NCBI RefSeq assembly: GCF_000374025.1
Contig: NZ_KB893180.1
Coordinates: 62,001 to 126,000 of the forward strand
DNA from: Spirosoma panaciterrae DSM 21099
GTDB taxonomy: Bacteria > Bacteroidota > Bacteroidia > Cytophagales > Spirosomataceae
Reading direction: 5' to 3'
DNA: 64,000 nt
The notes under the pieces were generated by a model, which made no database searches, was not told where the DNA came from, and saw only the letters and a program-made list of their open reading frames with translations. Positions 52,560 through 64,000 of the stretch are shown here, one piece after another. Positions within the stretch are counted from its first letter, which is position 1; each line of letters begins with the position of its first letter. The translations under genes were made by a program, and so were the position numbers.

Positions 52560-52630
52560 GTTGGGGTGAGAGCCTCGACCCTTCCTTGAGGTAATGCGAC
52601 CGGCCGGATAGCATTACCTCATTGTATTTT
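52560..52630 (+). ncRNA. Small RNA candidate of about 70 nt
   Basis: Downstream of the -7 box the plus strand contains a compact stem (GGGTGAG with CTCGACCC, 52563-52581 region; one bulged G) and then an 11-bp hairpin (TGAGGTAATGC, 52587-52597, with GCATTACCTCA, 52611-52621) followed by TTGTATTTT. This promoter-stem-terminator layout is what a small trans-acting RNA would show. No known family is recognised. The alternative is a simple bidirectional terminator for the leftward gene ending at 52619, whose stop codon it overlaps. Confidence 0.35.
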
Positions 52631-53113
52631 ACGGCTAATGGTGCCATCGAAAATCTCTTTTCGTTTTAGCCGAATCAGCTCACTTTTCCAGATAATCCAC
52701 AGCTCTTTTATTAATTGCGAACTGGATCGTTTAAGTCGGCCTTTGATAGCCCCTATCAATTTATTTTTTTCAATAGAGCTTTTTACATGAATTAACACAT
52801 AATCAGCTTGGCGACGGGCATCTCTAATTTCATTGTCGATAGCTGATGCAGTAGGACGCTGATTATGCTTAAATTCAACCAAAATTTGTTCTTTAAGCAG
52901 ATAGGCATCTGGATTTTTGTTGCCTTGTCTGTCGTCGACAGCTAACAAACGTACCTGATAACCTAACTTTGCCAACAAAATTGCGGTTTCAACATTATTT
53001 TCTGCTTCGTGTGAAGCATGCGTAACGTGTACTTCCACATACCCGCCCGAAGGCTCAATTTCATTCGTACGTGGATCAGGATAAACAAGTCGGTAGTTAC
53101 GGGTGTCAGACAT
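52619..53113 (-). CDS. Orphan PD-(D/E)XK-like nuclease domain protein, CdiA-CT-like
   Basis: 164 residues, no signal peptide. The core RQGNKNPDAYLLKEQILVEFKH fits the PD-(D/E)XK pattern (Asp before a strand, then E-x-K), as in CdiA C-terminal tRNase toxin domains and related nucleases. The preceding helix (HASHEAENNVETAILLAKLGY) is also typical. The rest is helical and basic (IKGRLKRSSSQLIKELWIIW). It is more AT-rich than its neighbours, suggesting transfer. No immunity gene or large exoprotein is adjacent, so it is not a standard contact-dependent inhibition locus. Activity is inferred from the motif only. Confidence 0.6.
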   Translation of the reverse strand: MSDTRNYRLVYPDPRTNEIEPSGGYVEVHVTHASHEAENNVETAILLAKLGYQVRLLAVDDRQGNKNPDAYLLKEQILVEFKHNQRPTASAIDNEIRDARRQADYVLIHVKSSIEKNKLIGAIKGRLKRSSSQLIKELWIIWKSELIRLKRKEIFDGTISRKIQ

Positions 53114-53196
53114 GAAGCGATAGCAACGAATAGCCCCCCGAAAGTTACAAAATCTTTTTACCTTAGCAATCTGGAAGCTAAAACCTAAAACTACTC

Positions 53197-53724
53197 ATGA
53201 AACGTATACTGATTATTCTTGGCATTATTGCCGCTGTTGTGCTGATTGGCCTTTTTTCGTTACGTAGCTGGACAAAATCCGCCAGCCCTGAAGCGATTGC
53301 AGAGGTGAATCAGGGCGGGCTGAAAATCAAGGTAGATTACTGCCAGCCTTATAAGAAAGGTCGCAAAATTTTTGGGGGTCTGGTTCCCTATGGAAAAGTA
53401 TGGCGCACCGGGGCTAATGAAGCAACCGTGATCGAGTTCGATCAGAATGTCATTGTAGCCGGACAACCGCTCGATAAAGGTGAATATTCATTGTGGACCA
53501 TTCCATCGCAGGATAATTGGATTGCCATTTTCAACAGCGAAACTGGTCAGTGGGGCACCAATTACGACCAGACGAAAGACGTACTACGGGTACCGATTGT
53601 CTCCCGAAAACATAGCCCGGCCGCCGAACAGTTTTATATCAGCTTCTCCCCGTCGGCCAATGGCACCGATATGATTCTGGCCTGGGACCAAACCGAGGCC
53701 GTTTTACCTATTCAGAAACGGTAA
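53197..53724 (+). CDS. DUF2911 family protein
   Basis: 175 residues. One N-terminal membrane anchor (MKRILIILGIIAAVVLIGLF) and then the DUF2911 beta-sandwich: KIKVDYCQPYKKGRKIFGGL, VPYGKVWRTGANEATVIEFD, QPLDKGEYSLWTIPSQDNWIAIFN. This family is frequent in Bacteroidota and lies in the periplasm or envelope. No enzymatic activity has been shown. It is convergent with the esterase gene and divergent from the nuclease-like gene. Confidence 0.92.
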   Translation: MKRILIILGIIAAVVLIGLFSLRSWTKSASPEAIAEVNQGGLKIKVDYCQPYKKGRKIFGGLVPYGKVWRTGANEATVIEFDQNVIVAGQPLDKGEYSLWTIPSQDNWIAIFNSETGQWGTNYDQTKDVLRVPIVSRKHSPAAEQFYISFSPSANGTDMILAWDQTEAVLPIQKR

Positions 53725-53735
53725 CGATCAGAATT

Positions 53736-53805
53736 GGGATTTGATTGACCATTTTAAATAGCATCTTTCGTAAAAAACAAAATCAAAGTCGGTCAATCAA
53801 ATCCC
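53736..53805. terminator. Inverted repeat between convergent DUF2911 and esterase genes
   Basis: GGGATTTGATTGACC (53736-53750) pairs perfectly with 53791-53805 around a 40-nt loop; a TCAGAA and TTCTGA pair lies outside. Convergent location suggests a two-way terminator, or a further palindrome of the intergenic class. Confidence 0.65.
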
Positions 53806-53824
53806 ATAAATCCCGGTTCTGACA

Positions 53825-58184
<4,360 letters not shown>

Positions 58185-58332
58185 GAACGATACCGATGGA
58201 TATAATTAGCCCCTGATTTATGAAAAAAGAAATGGATTTTATCAAATTTAGCCGTCGGTATAACGTATGCCGATATAAAATCACCTATTTTCGGGCGTAT
58301 ACTAATCCATCGTTTAAACTTACCCTAGTTAT

Positions 58333-59484
58333 ATGGCCAAACTGATTATCGTGGATGACGAAAAACCGATTCGGGCAGCGCTACGCGATATCTTAGAGTA
58401 TGAAGGCTACGAAGTAGACGAAGCGAAAGACGGAGAAGAAGGACTGGACATGATTCTGAATGGCAGCTATGATGTCGCTTTATGCGATATCAAAATGCCT
58501 AAGCTGAATGGTCTGGAAGTGCTGGCCAAAGTAAGCGAAGCCGAAAAAAGCACCCAGGTTGTCATGGTTTCGGCCTTCGGCAATGTTGAAAATGCTGTTG
58601 AAGCCACCAAACGCGGAGCCTTTGATTTCATTACTAAACCACCCGATCTGAACCGCCTGCTCATTACCGTTCGTAACGCTATCGAACGGGCCAAACTGGT
58701 GCAGGAAACCAAGACCCTCAAAAAGCGGATCTACAAACTGAACGAAATTGTTGGTGAGTCGGAACCGATCAAAAAGGTAAAGGATACCATCAACCGGGTG
58801 GCGGCTACCGAAGCGCGGGTGCTGGTAACAGGTGCCAACGGCTCTGGTAAAGAGATGGTTGCCAAGCAGATTCACGAAAAAGGGAGTCGCGCCAATCAGC
58901 CGCTGGTTGAGGTCAACTGTGCCGCCATTCCCAGCGAGCTTATCGAAAGTGAACTGTTTGGTCACGAAAAAGGAGCTTTTACCGGCGCTTCGGCCCGGCG
59001 AGTTGGCAAGTTTGAGCAGGCCGATGGCGGAACCCTGTTTCTCGACGAGATTGGTGATATGAGCCTGTCGGCGCAGGCAAAAGTGTTGCGGGCGTTACAG
59101 GAAAATAAAATTACCCGCGTTGGGGGCGACAAGGAAATTAAAGTCAATGTTCGGGTTATTGCCGCTACGAACAAAGACCTTCGGCAGGAAATCATCAATG
59201 GAAACTTCCGCGAAGACTTATTCCATCGCCTGAGCGTCATTATGATCAACGTTCCGCCCCTGGCCGAGCGTAAAGTCGATATTCCGCTGCTGGCCGACAA
59301 ATTTTTGCATGACATTGGCAATGAATACGGGGCTCCTCCCAAAGAGCTGACACCCGATGCGATGACGTATTTACAATCCCTCCCCTGGACAGGTAACGTT
59401 CGGGAGTTGCGCAACGTTATCGAACGGCTCGTCATCATGTGTGGCGACACCATCACGCTTGAGGATGTGAAGCTGTATGCATAA
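58333..59484 (+). CDS. NtrC-type sigma-54 response regulator lacking a DNA-binding domain
   Basis: 383 residues. Receiver domain (1-120) with phospho-acceptor D52 and the acidic pair D8/D9; AAA+ sigma-54 activator domain with Walker A GANGSGKE (167-174), GAFTGA (214-219), Walker B LFLDEIGDM, and the WTGNVRELRNVIERLV block at the end. Family members usually continue with a Fis-type helix-turn-helix to about 450 residues; here the protein ends at LEDVKLYA. The stop TAA (59482-59484) is the first base triplet of a perfect palindrome. It may activate sigma-54 without binding DNA itself. The histidine kinase 2 kb downstream is a candidate partner. Confidence 0.9.
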   Translation: MAKLIIVDDEKPIRAALRDILEYEGYEVDEAKDGEEGLDMILNGSYDVALCDIKMPKLNGLEVLAKVSEAEKSTQVVMVSAFGNVENAVEATKRGAFDFITKPPDLNRLLITVRNAIERAKLVQETKTLKKRIYKLNEIVGESEPIKKVKDTINRVAATEARVLVTGANGSGKEMVAKQIHEKGSRANQPLVEVNCAAIPSELIESELFGHEKGAFTGASARRVGKFEQADGGTLFLDEIGDMSLSAQAKVLRALQENKITRVGGDKEIKVNVRVIAATNKDLRQEIINGNFREDLFHRLSVIMINVPPLAERKVDIPLLADKFLHDIGNEYGAPPKELTPDAMTYLQSLPWTGNVRELRNVIERLVIMCGDTITLEDVKLYA

Positions 59485-59573
59485 TGATTGAATGACTGAA
59501 TGGTTGAATGATTGAATAATAAAGCTTGCGCCAATCTATTCAATCATTCAACCATTCAGTCATTCAATCATTA
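59482..59573. repeat. Perfect 37-bp palindrome holding two stop codons
   Basis: Arms 59482-59518 and 59537-59573 (37 nt, perfect) around an 18-nt loop. Units of 8 nt: TGATTGAA, TGACTGAA, TGGTTGAA, TGATTGAA. The rightward regulator gene ends with the TAA at 59482-59484, and the leftward LuxE-like gene ends with a TGA at 59560-59562 inside the right arm, so its last residues (LMIE) are repeat-encoded. Confidence 0.96.
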
Positions 59574-60588
59574 AATTACACCCTCTCACGTCGGAGTTAT
59601 CGAACCGACCAATGACCCGGAAGGCACCATCGCCACCCACATACTGGCCCAGATCCTGCGTTTCAATAAACGAGCATGAATCCAGATTGGCCAGATCGAT
59701 CACATTGATTCCGCCTGTCCGTGTATAATCGTCTGGATAGAAGCAAAACGGGTCGTTGATGTCTCTCAGTAGTATTCGCATAGTCGGACCTGCCTTAAAC
59801 ACACCTTTACCCATCGAATACGCCTGCGAAAGCAACTCCGTCATTCCGTACTCCGAATGAATCGTTGGCACGCCCAACTGCTCCATCAGGATTTCATGCA
59901 CTTCCTCCCGAAGCAACTCCCGCCGACGCCCTTTCATCCCCCCCGTTTCCATCACAATCAACCGGGGCGATTGCCCTAGTTCTGACACGTCTGAACTCGA
60001 CTCTGCCCAATCCAACAAGCCAAACGTGACTCCAATCAGTAATATCTTTTTTCCGTCCTCCTGTCCAATAAGTTGCTTCAGCTGTTCGGTAAGCTCTGAA
60101 TGGTTGTGCAGATAAAAACCCGAGGCCGCCAGGTCTGCGCTTTGCAAGTGTCCTGTTTGGGCCATAAATTGCTGAACCATATACACGAGCGAGGAGTTAT
60201 TTCGTTCAAGATAGGACGGCAGTAATGCCAGAATATGGAAGTCGCGAAGAGGTCCGTACATCTGCTCGAAAATGCGGGTACTTACGGCTTGATAGAGGGC
60301 AGAATCAGGCACTATATGACGACTGGTCTGTTCTCCGGTAGTTCCGCTACTGGCAAACGTTAGCGTAGTGTCGAAGTGAGCAGGTGTGGTTGTATCAATT
60401 CCGGTTAACACCGTGTGCGTTTTGAAAAAACCAATCGGCATAAACGGCACCTGTCGCAGATTATCGACTCGCTCCGGATGGCAGTTTAGGTGGCTTAAAT
60501 AAGCCCGGTATACGGGATTGTGAACAGCCTGGTAACGAAATACCGCCAATGCCAGCGACTCGAACGTAGCTGGATTAGGAATGGCCAA
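59560..60588 (-). CDS. LuxE-like acyl-protein synthetase/acyltransferase
   Basis: About 342 residues from a TTG at 60588 (reading as MAIPNPATFESLALAVFRYQ); the frame stays open to 60729, but that stretch looks non-coding and overlaps the divergent lipoprotein start. ANL-superfamily member like LuxE: FMPIGFFKTHTVLTG, the P-loop-like TFASSGTTGEQTSRHIV, and IVMETGGMKGRRRELLREEVHEIL with EYGMTELLSQAYS. Activates fatty acids or similar acids as acyl-adenylate or transfers acyl groups; the target is unknown. No lux genes are nearby. Its C-terminus lies in the palindrome. Confidence 0.82.
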   Translation of the reverse strand: MAIPNPATFESLALAVFRYQAVHNPVYRAYLSHLNCHPERVDNLRQVPFMPIGFFKTHTVLTGIDTTTPAHFDTTLTFASSGTTGEQTSRHIVPDSALYQAVSTRIFEQMYGPLRDFHILALLPSYLERNNSSLVYMVQQFMAQTGHLQSADLAASGFYLHNHSELTEQLKQLIGQEDGKKILLIGVTFGLLDWAESSSDVSELGQSPRLIVMETGGMKGRRRELLREEVHEILMEQLGVPTIHSEYGMTELLSQAYSMGKGVFKAGPTMRILLRDINDPFCFYPDDYTRTGGINVIDLANLDSCSFIETQDLGQYVGGDGAFRVIGRFDNSDVRGCNLMIE

Positions 60589-60704
60589 ACTGATGGCAAG
60601 TACCTGCTGCCGAAGTCCCTCCCGAACTGGAGTTGCTGCGGCCGAAAGCGTTAAAGAAAAAGACAAAGTAAAATAAGCGTTTATTGCACAACGAGTACAA
60701 CAGT

Positions 60705-61247
60705 ATGCGACGGCAACAAATTCACACATACCTCCTCGTTTTCGGAGTAGCCATCGGTTTATCGGCCTGCTTCACCGAACCCAACTACTCAACAACTCCC
60801 GAAATTGAATTTAAAGGGATATTCAAATACACACTTGCCGCCGGTAAGGGTGTAGGCCAATCGAAACGGGATTCGGTTGTGCTTACCATCGGTTTTAAAG
60901 ATGGAGACGGTAATCTGGGAAACGACATCCCACTACCCAAAGCCGACTCGCTTCGCTATGCTTCAAATGGGGGCTGGGGGAATTATGAAATTAAAGCCTT
61001 CCGGCTTATCAACAAACAGTATGTGGAGTATCCTTTATCAATTTACAACTTTCTTCTCTTCCCTGACTTAGCGAAAAACAAACCCAAGGGCGCTATAGAA
61101 GGATCGCTGGATTTCAATCAAACGTTTCAGTACGGAACTGTTAATGTCTATTATCCGACTAAATTTCAAATCCGAATTCGGGATCGCGACCTAAATACCA
61201 GCAATGTAATCGAGACCGATACAATTACATTACCGTTCCTAAGATAA
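60705..61247 (+). CDS. Lipoprotein of unknown function
   Basis: 180 residues from the ATG at 60705 (MRRQQIHTYLLVFGVAIGLS then ACF), with lipobox LSAC; an earlier ATG at 60684 adds seven residues and is less likely. The mature part contains VLTIGFKDGDGNLGND and KFQIRIRDRDLNTSNVIETDTITL, which resemble Bacteroidota surface proteins with calcium-binding-like DGDGN and RDRD motifs. No specific family was recognised. It is divergent from the LuxE-like gene and convergent with the kinase. A perfect 30-bp palindrome follows. Confidence 0.75.
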   Translation: MRRQQIHTYLLVFGVAIGLSACFTEPNYSTTPEIEFKGIFKYTLAAGKGVGQSKRDSVVLTIGFKDGDGNLGNDIPLPKADSLRYASNGGWGNYEIKAFRLINKQYVEYPLSIYNFLLFPDLAKNKPKGAIEGSLDFNQTFQYGTVNVYYPTKFQIRIRDRDLNTSNVIETDTITLPFLR

Positions 61248-61253
61248 GACGGG

Positions 61254-61324
61254 ATTCAGTTATAGTTTGGGGTGAGTGGGTGCGTATAAAACAGGCACCC
61301 ACTCACCCCAAACTATAACTGAAT
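61254..61324. terminator. Perfect 30-bp palindrome between convergent genes
   Basis: Arms 61254-61283 and 61295-61324 with an 11-nt loop (core GGGGTGAGTGGGTGC). It starts seven bases after the lipoprotein stop and ends five bases before the kinase stop. A two-way terminator is the simplest reading, but stem length is unusual. Confidence 0.85.
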
Positions 61325-61328
61325 TCTG

Positions 61329-62537
61329 CTAATCCGTATTCAGCACGATTCGGAATGTAGTGCCCTTGCCCACTTCCGAGTGCTTGACGAACAATTGCCC
61401 GTTGTGGTATTCTTCGACAATGCGCTTGGCGAGGGTAAGACCAAGTCCCCAGCCCCGCTTTTTAGTGCTGAAACCCGGCGAGAATACCTTTTGCATATTG
61501 GCTTTTGAAATTCCTTTTCCCGTATCGGTAATGTCGATAGCGACTTCGTGGTGCGGTAAGGGCAAAATATTAAGCCGTAACTCGCCTACGCCTTTCATGG
61601 CATCGACGGCGTTTTTGCAGATATTCTCAATGACCCACTCAAACAACAACTTATTGATTTTCACCTGCTGGTTAGCCGGAATCTGACTGACAAAACTCAT
61701 ACTAACCTTAGTAGAGATTCGGCGCGACAGGTAATCGGTAAACTGTTTGACGACTTCATTCAGGTTCTCTTCCTTCAATGTTGGGATGGAACCGATACTC
61801 GAAAAACGGGCTGTAATTGTCTCCAGCCGCTGCACATCTTTTTCAATCTCATCGGTTATAGAGGCATCGTACTGATCAGGGTCCGACCGCATGTACTCAA
61901 CCCATGCCATCAACGACGACATGGGCGTGCCTAACTGGTGGGCCGTTTCTTTAGCCAGCCCAACCCAAACCCGGTTCTGCTCCGCCCTGCGCGACGAACT
62001 AAACGAAAGATACGCCAGAACGCCCAAAGCCGTTAATATGGCAATCAGGGCATACGGGATGTAATTGATTTGCCGCAGTACTTTCGAGTTTTCGTAATAC
62101 ATCAACCCCCGTTGACCATCGGTCATCACAACCGGAATTGGCCGATGGTTTTTACGCATTTCTGCAATCCGCTGTCGAAAAAAAGCCTGTTTTTCCGCAT
62201 CAGGAAGTTTGTCAAAGCCTTCCGGCAAATCCAGATTTACCTGCTGGGATATCTGACCATTGTGATCCAGGTAAATAACCGGAATGGTCTTGTTAGCCTG
62301 TAGAATTTCGCTCGTCACAAAATTTATATCGCCATTATCCCCATCAGGCCGGCTGGTACTATACAGGTATTCAATGGCTTTCACATAAAGCTGAACATAC
62401 TGTTCTTCACGATCTTCGAGCTTCAGGATTAATCGGCGGGTGTACAGCAGTGATCCCGTTCCTACCAGAAGCAGGTTCAGAGCAACTATGATTTTCAGAA
62501 TATTATTCTGATTATAAATATCAAATGACTTCAGCAT
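61329..62537 (-). CDS. Sensor histidine kinase
   Basis: 402 residues: two membrane spans (13-33 and 158-180) around a periplasmic sensor region; HisKA-type helix with phospho-accepting H200 in AKETAHQLGTPMSSLMAWVEYM; HATPase with N box ICKNAVDAMKG, G1 DTGKGIS, and G2 GWGLGLTLAKRIVEEYH. Catalytic residues are intact. The extracytoplasmic domain is not a known sensor. Possible partner: the NtrC-like regulator at 58333. A -7 box at 62652-62659 lies 115 bases upstream. Confidence 0.94.
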   Translation of the reverse strand: MLKSFDIYNQNNILKIIVALNLLLVGTGSLLYTRRLILKLEDREEQYVQLYVKAIEYLYSTSRPDGDNGDINFVTSEILQANKTIPVIYLDHNGQISQQVNLDLPEGFDKLPDAEKQAFFRQRIAEMRKNHRPIPVVMTDGQRGLMYYENSKVLRQINYIPYALIAILTALGVLAYLSFSSSRRAEQNRVWVGLAKETAHQLGTPMSSLMAWVEYMRSDPDQYDASITDEIEKDVQRLETITARFSSIGSIPTLKEENLNEVVKQFTDYLSRRISTKVSMSFVSQIPANQQVKINKLLFEWVIENICKNAVDAMKGVGELRLNILPLPHHEVAIDITDTGKGISKANMQKVFSPGFSTKKRGWGLGLTLAKRIVEEYHNGQLFVKHSEVGKGTTFRIVLNTD

Positions 62538-62651
62538 GTGGTCTTGCTGGCCGTAGGTTCAGCTTAATTTTTTAACGATAAAAATGCAGTAAACGTGCAA
62601 AGGTTGAACGTCTGACAAGGTACGAATGTTACAAACCTGAATAGGATTGAT

Positions 62652-62659
62652 CAAAGATA
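62652..62659 (-). promoter_or_regulatory. Putative -7 box for the histidine kinase gene
   Basis: TATCTTTG on the minus strand (CAAAGATA on plus) matches TAnnTTTG and would give a leader of roughly 105-115 nt. Confidence 0.45.
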
Positions 62660-62735
62660 CGACCAATCTATTTGGACAAATTCTAAATAGAATCCTACTC
62701 GCAATTGGGTGCATTCATATCCCATAATAATGCCG

Positions 62736-62743
62736 TAATTTTG
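62736..62743 (+). promoter_or_regulatory. Putative -7 box for hemA
   Basis: TAATTTTG matches TAnnTTTG, 35 bases upstream of the hemA ATG at 62779. No -33 element at the expected distance. Confidence 0.5.
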
Positions 62744-62778
62744 TAAAGGCTATATGCCCGTAAAGGTGCTTTTTTACC

Positions 62779-64000
62779 ATGTTAGATACCTTCAAAGCAA
62801 TTAGTTTGTCCTACAAAATGGCTCCGCTGCGGGTCCGTGAACTAATTGCACTTAACGAAGATGAAGCCAAACGGCTCATGCTTCGGTTACGGGACTTCTT
62901 CGGGCTGAGCGATCTGCTCGTTATCTCGACCTGTAATCGAACCGAAGTTTATTACGCATTTGAGCAAGATCTTAATACCGAAATTGCCCGCCTGTTGCTG
63001 ATTGAAAAAGGGCTGACCGATACGGATAACTATTTGCCTTATTTTCAGTTTTTCGACGCCAATGACCAGGCGGTTAAGCACTTGTTTGAAGTGTGCGTAG
63101 GCCTACACTCGCAGGTTGTGGGCGACATGCAGATTCCTAATCAGGTAAAGCAGTCGTATCAGTGGTCGGCCGATCTGGAAATGGCTGGGCCGTTCCTGCA
63201 CCGGCTGATGCATACGATTTTCTTTACCAACAAGCGGGTTGCCCAGGAAACGCCCTTCCGCGACGGAGCCGCTTCCTCTTCCTATGCCGCTGTCGAGCTG
63301 ATCGATGAGTTGGTGGGTGAACACAGCCAACCCAATATTCTGGTGATTGGTCTGGGTGAAATTGGTACGGATGTCTGTAAAAACCTTGAAGCTCGCGGAG
63401 GCAACTCTAACATCACGCTCTGCAACCGTACAAAAGCCAAAGCCGAAGCCCTGGCCGAACAATGCGGTTTCCGCGTAGCTGACTTCGAGAACCTGACCGA
63501 TGAAATTCGTAAGGCCGATGTGATCATCTCATCCGTCATGCGCGATGAACCACTGATCACTCCCGAATTGCTGAAACATGTTGAGGTATTAACTTTCAAA
63601 TACTTCATCGATTTATCGGTTCCCCGTAGTGTTGACGCAACCGTTGAGCAAATTCCGGGTGTACTGGTCTACAACATCGATCATATTCGCAACCGGGCCG
63701 ATGAAGCGCTGCAACAGCGTCTGGCTGCCATTCCACAGGTAGAAGCCATTGTGGCCCAGGCTGTCGCTGAATTTGGTGACTGGTCGAAAGAAATGGTGGT
63801 ATCTCCCACTATCAACAAACTGAAAAATGCACTGGAGCAAATTCGTCGCGACGAAATTGCCCGGTACATGAAGCACCTTACCCCCAACGAGTCGGAGAAA
63901 GTAGACAAGATTACGAAGGGGATCATGCAGAAAATCATCAAGCTACCCGTTCTTCAACTGAAAGCCGCCTGCAAACGGGGCGAAGCCGAAACGCTGATCG
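62779..64000 (+). CDS. hemA: Glutamyl-tRNA reductase, 3' end outside window
   Basis: 407 complete codons seen, no stop. Reduces glutamyl-tRNA to glutamate-1-semialdehyde, the first step of heme synthesis by the C5 route. The catalytic Cys is in VISTCNRTEVYY; VCVGLHSQVVGDMQIPNQVK is the tRNA/substrate block; the NADPH domain is ILVIGLGEIGTDVCKNL and NITLCNRTKAKAEAL; the spinal dimerisation helix is reached. The usual length is about 415-425, so about 10-20 residues are missing. Confidence 0.97.
   Translation, partial: MLDTFKAISLSYKMAPLRVRELIALNEDEAKRLMLRLRDFFGLSDLLVISTCNRTEVYYAFEQDLNTEIARLLLIEKGLTDTDNYLPYFQFFDANDQAVKHLFEVCVGLHSQVVGDMQIPNQVKQSYQWSADLEMAGPFLHRLMHTIFFTNKRVAQETPFRDGAASSSYAAVELIDELVGEHSQPNILVIGLGEIGTDVCKNLEARGGNSNITLCNRTKAKAEALAEQCGFRVADFENLTDEIRKADVIISSVMRDEPLITPELLKHVEVLTFKYFIDLSVPRSVDATVEQIPGVLVYNIDHIRNRADEALQQRLAAIPQVEAIVAQAVAEFGDWSKEMVVSPTINKLKNALEQIRRDEIARYMKHLTPNESEKVDKITKGIMQKIIKLPVLQLKAACKRGEAETLI

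Noticed and set aside
52560..52630. TPP riboswitch resemblance (GGGGTGAGAG, ACCCTT, GGTAATGC)
   Set aside because: The element order and spacing do not match the THI box, and no thiamine gene follows.
58333..59484. Frameshift explaining the missing helix-turn-helix of the NtrC-type regulator
   Set aside because: No continuing coding sequence for a Fis domain is seen in the other frames after 59484; only the palindrome and the convergent LuxE-like gene follow.

Overview
The window looks like chromosomal DNA from a Bacteroidota bacterium of the order Cytophagales, most like Spirosoma or a close relative. The genus is inference. The support is a SusC/SusD pair, families typical of the phylum (DUF2851, DUF3857, DUF2911, DUF5009, DUF6807), several secreted glycoside hydrolases, promoters that fit the Bacteroidota -7 box TAnnTTTG, and weak or absent Shine-Dalgarno sites. 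I see no rRNA, tRNA, CRISPR array, transposase or phage genes.

Layout. 1-2.3 kb: two putative envelope proteins and an OsmC peroxidase. 2.9-11.9 kb: a polysaccharide-utilisation-like operon with a short FecR anti-sigma factor, SusC, SusD, a Tat-exported isomerase-like protein, a DUF1080 (3-keto-disaccharide hydrolase) protein and a Tat-exported Gfo/Idh/MocA oxidoreductase. Together these suggest glycoside cleavage through 3-keto intermediates. 12-18 kb: DUF2851, pyrF, rfbC, a membrane glycosyltransferase and a DJ-1/PfpI protein. 18.3-28.6 kb, minus strand: a secreted unknown, a DUF6807 protein, a lipoprotein, two tandem DUF3857/transglutaminase-like proteins, GH39 and GH16. 28.8-37.2 kb, minus strand: a complete trans-4-hydroxy-L-proline catabolic set (epimerase, FAD dehydrogenase, deaminase, alpha-ketoglutarate semialdehyde dehydrogenase), with a DUF885 peptidase-like gene inside it and a PD40 propeller gene upstream. 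37.4-41.1 kb: aat, proB-proA and an OmpH/Skp chaperone. 41.2-46.3 kb, minus strand: rarA, an ECF sigma factor, adenine deaminase and a DUF5009 membrane protein. 46.6-50.3 kb: a UxaA-family dehydratase with an SDR dehydrogenase, a GNAT protein and a small membrane protein. 50.5-58.2 kb: uvrB, a possible small RNA, an orphan PD-(D/E)XK/CdiA-CT-like protein, DUF2911, an esterase and a large GH2 enzyme. 58.3-64 kb: an NtrC-type regulator without its DNA-binding domain, a LuxE-like protein, a lipoprotein, a histidine kinase and hemA, which is cut by the window end.

The most unusual feature is a set of long intergenic palindromes. Five share arms made of tandem 8-nt units (consensus YGAAAGAG), and several more have unrelated arms but the same architecture. 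They fill the space between stop codon and next start codon almost exactly, and often contain the stop codons themselves. Four of the five YGAAAGAG copies end within a few bases of the next ATG in the same direction, so they are unlikely to be simple terminators. One supplies the last seven codons of the hydroxyproline deaminase. Another, a perfect 37-bp palindrome, carries the stop codons of both convergent neighbours.
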